From a bacterium (GTDB lineage Bacteria; BMS3Abin14), in contig CP070719.1 in the NCBI GenBank assembly GCA_020350725.1, positions 1,038,136-1,043,941 of the forward strand: a stretch of 5,806 bases of DNA, read 5' to 3'. The notes beneath the pieces are model-generated. The model worked only from the letters and a program-made list of their open reading frames with translations. It did not search any database and was not told the DNA's origin. Every line of letters begins with the position of its first letter. The first letter of the stretch is position 1. A program made the translations under genes and the position numbers. This document shows positions 5,451 to 5,806 of the stretch, piece by piece.

Positions 5451-5569
5451 GTTCTAAGAGATAAGTGATAAGAAATAAGTATACTGAGCTGTTTCTTATC
5501 ACATATCCCTTAGCACTTAGGACTCACCTCTCAGCTCTCAGTTAGTACCTGGAACGTGGAACATAAATC
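5451..5569. repeat. Degenerate heptanucleotide (period-7) repeat array, right copy
   Basis: From 5451 the sequence divides into about 17 consecutive 7-mers without loss of phase. It passes from GAGATAA-type units through CACTTAG (5514-5520), two identical CTCTCAG units (5528-5541) and on to CTGGAAC and GTGGAAC (5549-5562). The first 70 bases are the inverted copy of the left array. The later CTCTCAG and TGGAAC units have no counterpart on the left within this window. Confidence 0.75.
5454..5513. repeat. Long palindrome with 16-nt loop, right copy
   Basis: Arms 5454-5475 and 5492-5513 match at 20 of 22 positions as inverted repeats. The 16-base loop TAAGTATACTGAGCTG is the same as in the left copy at 59-74, read on the other strand. 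The arms themselves are built from the 7-base period. The stem is AT-rich and could form an RNA hairpin if transcription runs through from nfo. Confidence 0.75.
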
Positions 5570-5599
5570 ACCAGACGGGGGGACGAGGAGAGTAACAAA

Positions 5600-5633
5600 G
5601 TCATCGCGAGCTGTGTATGAGCGAAGCGATCCC
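5600..5633 (+). repeat. Short dispersed-type repeat with ATCGC/GCGAT stem
   Basis: The segment has the form TCATCGCGAG, a variable centre, then GCGAAGCGATCCC. Arms ATCGC (5603-5607) and GCGAT (5626-5630) pair. A related element in the same orientation ends the window at 5774-5806. From memory this resembles TCATTGCGAG...GAAGCAATCC intergenic repeats common in environmental bacterial genomes. Confidence 0.55.
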
Positions 5634-5645
5634 GGAAAAGCCTTT

Positions 5646-5681
5646 ACCACAGAGGACCACAGAGGCGTCCCTGGAGACGCC
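5646..5681. repeat. Tandem 10-bp repeat followed by a hairpin
   Basis: ACCACAGAGG occurs twice back to back (5646-5655 and 5656-5665). The second copy runs straight into a perfect 6-bp stem, GGCGTC (5664-5669) and GACGCC (5676-5681), with loop CCTGGA. ACCACAGAGG-type repeats are familiar to me from other bacterial intergenic regions; the purpose is unknown. Confidence 0.6.
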
Positions 5682-5686
5682 ACCAC

Positions 5687-5718
5687 CCTTCGACAGGCTC
5701 CGTTCGACAAGCTCACGG
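5687..5718. repeat. Imperfect direct repeat TTCGACARGCTC
   Basis: TTCGACAGGCTC (5689-5700) and TTCGACAAGCTC (5703-5714) stand 14 bases apart with one difference, inside CCTTCGACAAGCTCA-like context. It is another short intergenic repeat family, unrelated to the heptamer arrays. Confidence 0.6.
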
Positions 5719-5742
5719 CAGGCGGGGCAGGCAGAGGGCCAC

Positions 5743-5806
5743 AGTAATTGCGAGGGGGCGAACAAGCGCTTGTCATTGCGAACAGAAAACCGTGTGAAGC
5801 AATCCC
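5743..5806 (+). repeat. ATTGCGA repeat pair around a palindrome, running to the window edge
   Basis: ATTGCGA occurs at 5747-5753 and 5775-5781. Between them is the perfect 12-bp palindrome ACAAGCGCTTGT (5762-5773). The second copy has a pairing partner, ATTGC (5775-5779) with GCAAT (5799-5803). The first copy seems to lack its own downstream arm, so this looks like a partial element beside a complete one. The element may continue past the window. Confidence 0.5.

Larger units (their letters stand above)
5355..5519. repeat. Inverted copy of the left composite repeat
   Basis: Read on the plus strand this region repeats the reverse complement of the left flank with its parts in mirror order. 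The segment 5365-5401 matches the reverse of about 166-205 with few differences, and 5450-5519 matches the reverse of 31-100 with about six mismatches in 70 and no gaps. The stretch between them (5402-5449) is longer and more G-rich than its left counterpart. Together the two copies enclose the gene block. Confidence 0.8.

Noticed and set aside
31-5519. Composite transposon or genomic island bounded by inverted repeats
   Set aside because: There is no transposase, integrase or target-site duplication, and the enclosed genes are core housekeeping genes. The inverted repeats stand, but not as insertion-sequence ends.
5556-5747. 63-codon plus-strand frame in the right repeat region, with an antisense partner
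   Set aside because: It is made entirely of short intergenic repeats and has no ribosome site or domain.

Overview
The window is GC-rich bacterial chromosome with an ordinary block of housekeeping genes between two repeat-filled intergenic regions. Shine-Dalgarno-led starts, two TTG starts, a CCA-encoding tRNA gene, the rnr-dprA pair and the dispersed intergenic repeats suggest an environmental Gram-negative, perhaps of the Desulfobacterota (deltaproteobacteria). That placement is inference from general character; no marker in the window fixes it.

Layout: 1-332 is non-coding and holds a period-7 degenerate repeat array, a long hairpin and a 59-bp tandem duplication. On the minus strand, rnr (RNase R, 3328 to 1172) leads into dprA (1172 to 333) through a TGATG overlap. 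A sigma70-like promoter sits upstream of rnr, in the gap before a plus-strand tRNA-Leu(CAG) gene (3418-3504), which ends in a strong hairpin terminator. A HAD-family hydrolase gene (4335 to 3697, minus) diverges from nfo (endonuclease IV, 4461 to 5327, plus) across a small AT-rich region with a perfect 12-bp palindrome. From 5328 to 5806 there is no credible gene, only repeats.

Three of the four proteins act on nucleic acids: RNase R degrades structured RNA, DprA protects and delivers incoming single-stranded DNA to RecA, and Nfo repairs abasic sites. Only rnr and dprA look like one transcription unit. The HAD protein's substrate cannot be told from sequence.

The most unusual structure is in the flanks. 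A composite repeat on the left (about 31-222) reappears inverted on the right (about 5355-5519), with its parts in mirror order, so the whole five-gene block lies between inverted copies. Both copies are built on a drifting 7-base period and each contains a long imperfect palindrome with an identical 16-nt loop. Further right are other short repeat families, including two copies of a hairpin-like element whose stems differ by a compensatory base-pair change. I see no transposase, integrase, CRISPR array or defence-gene cluster.
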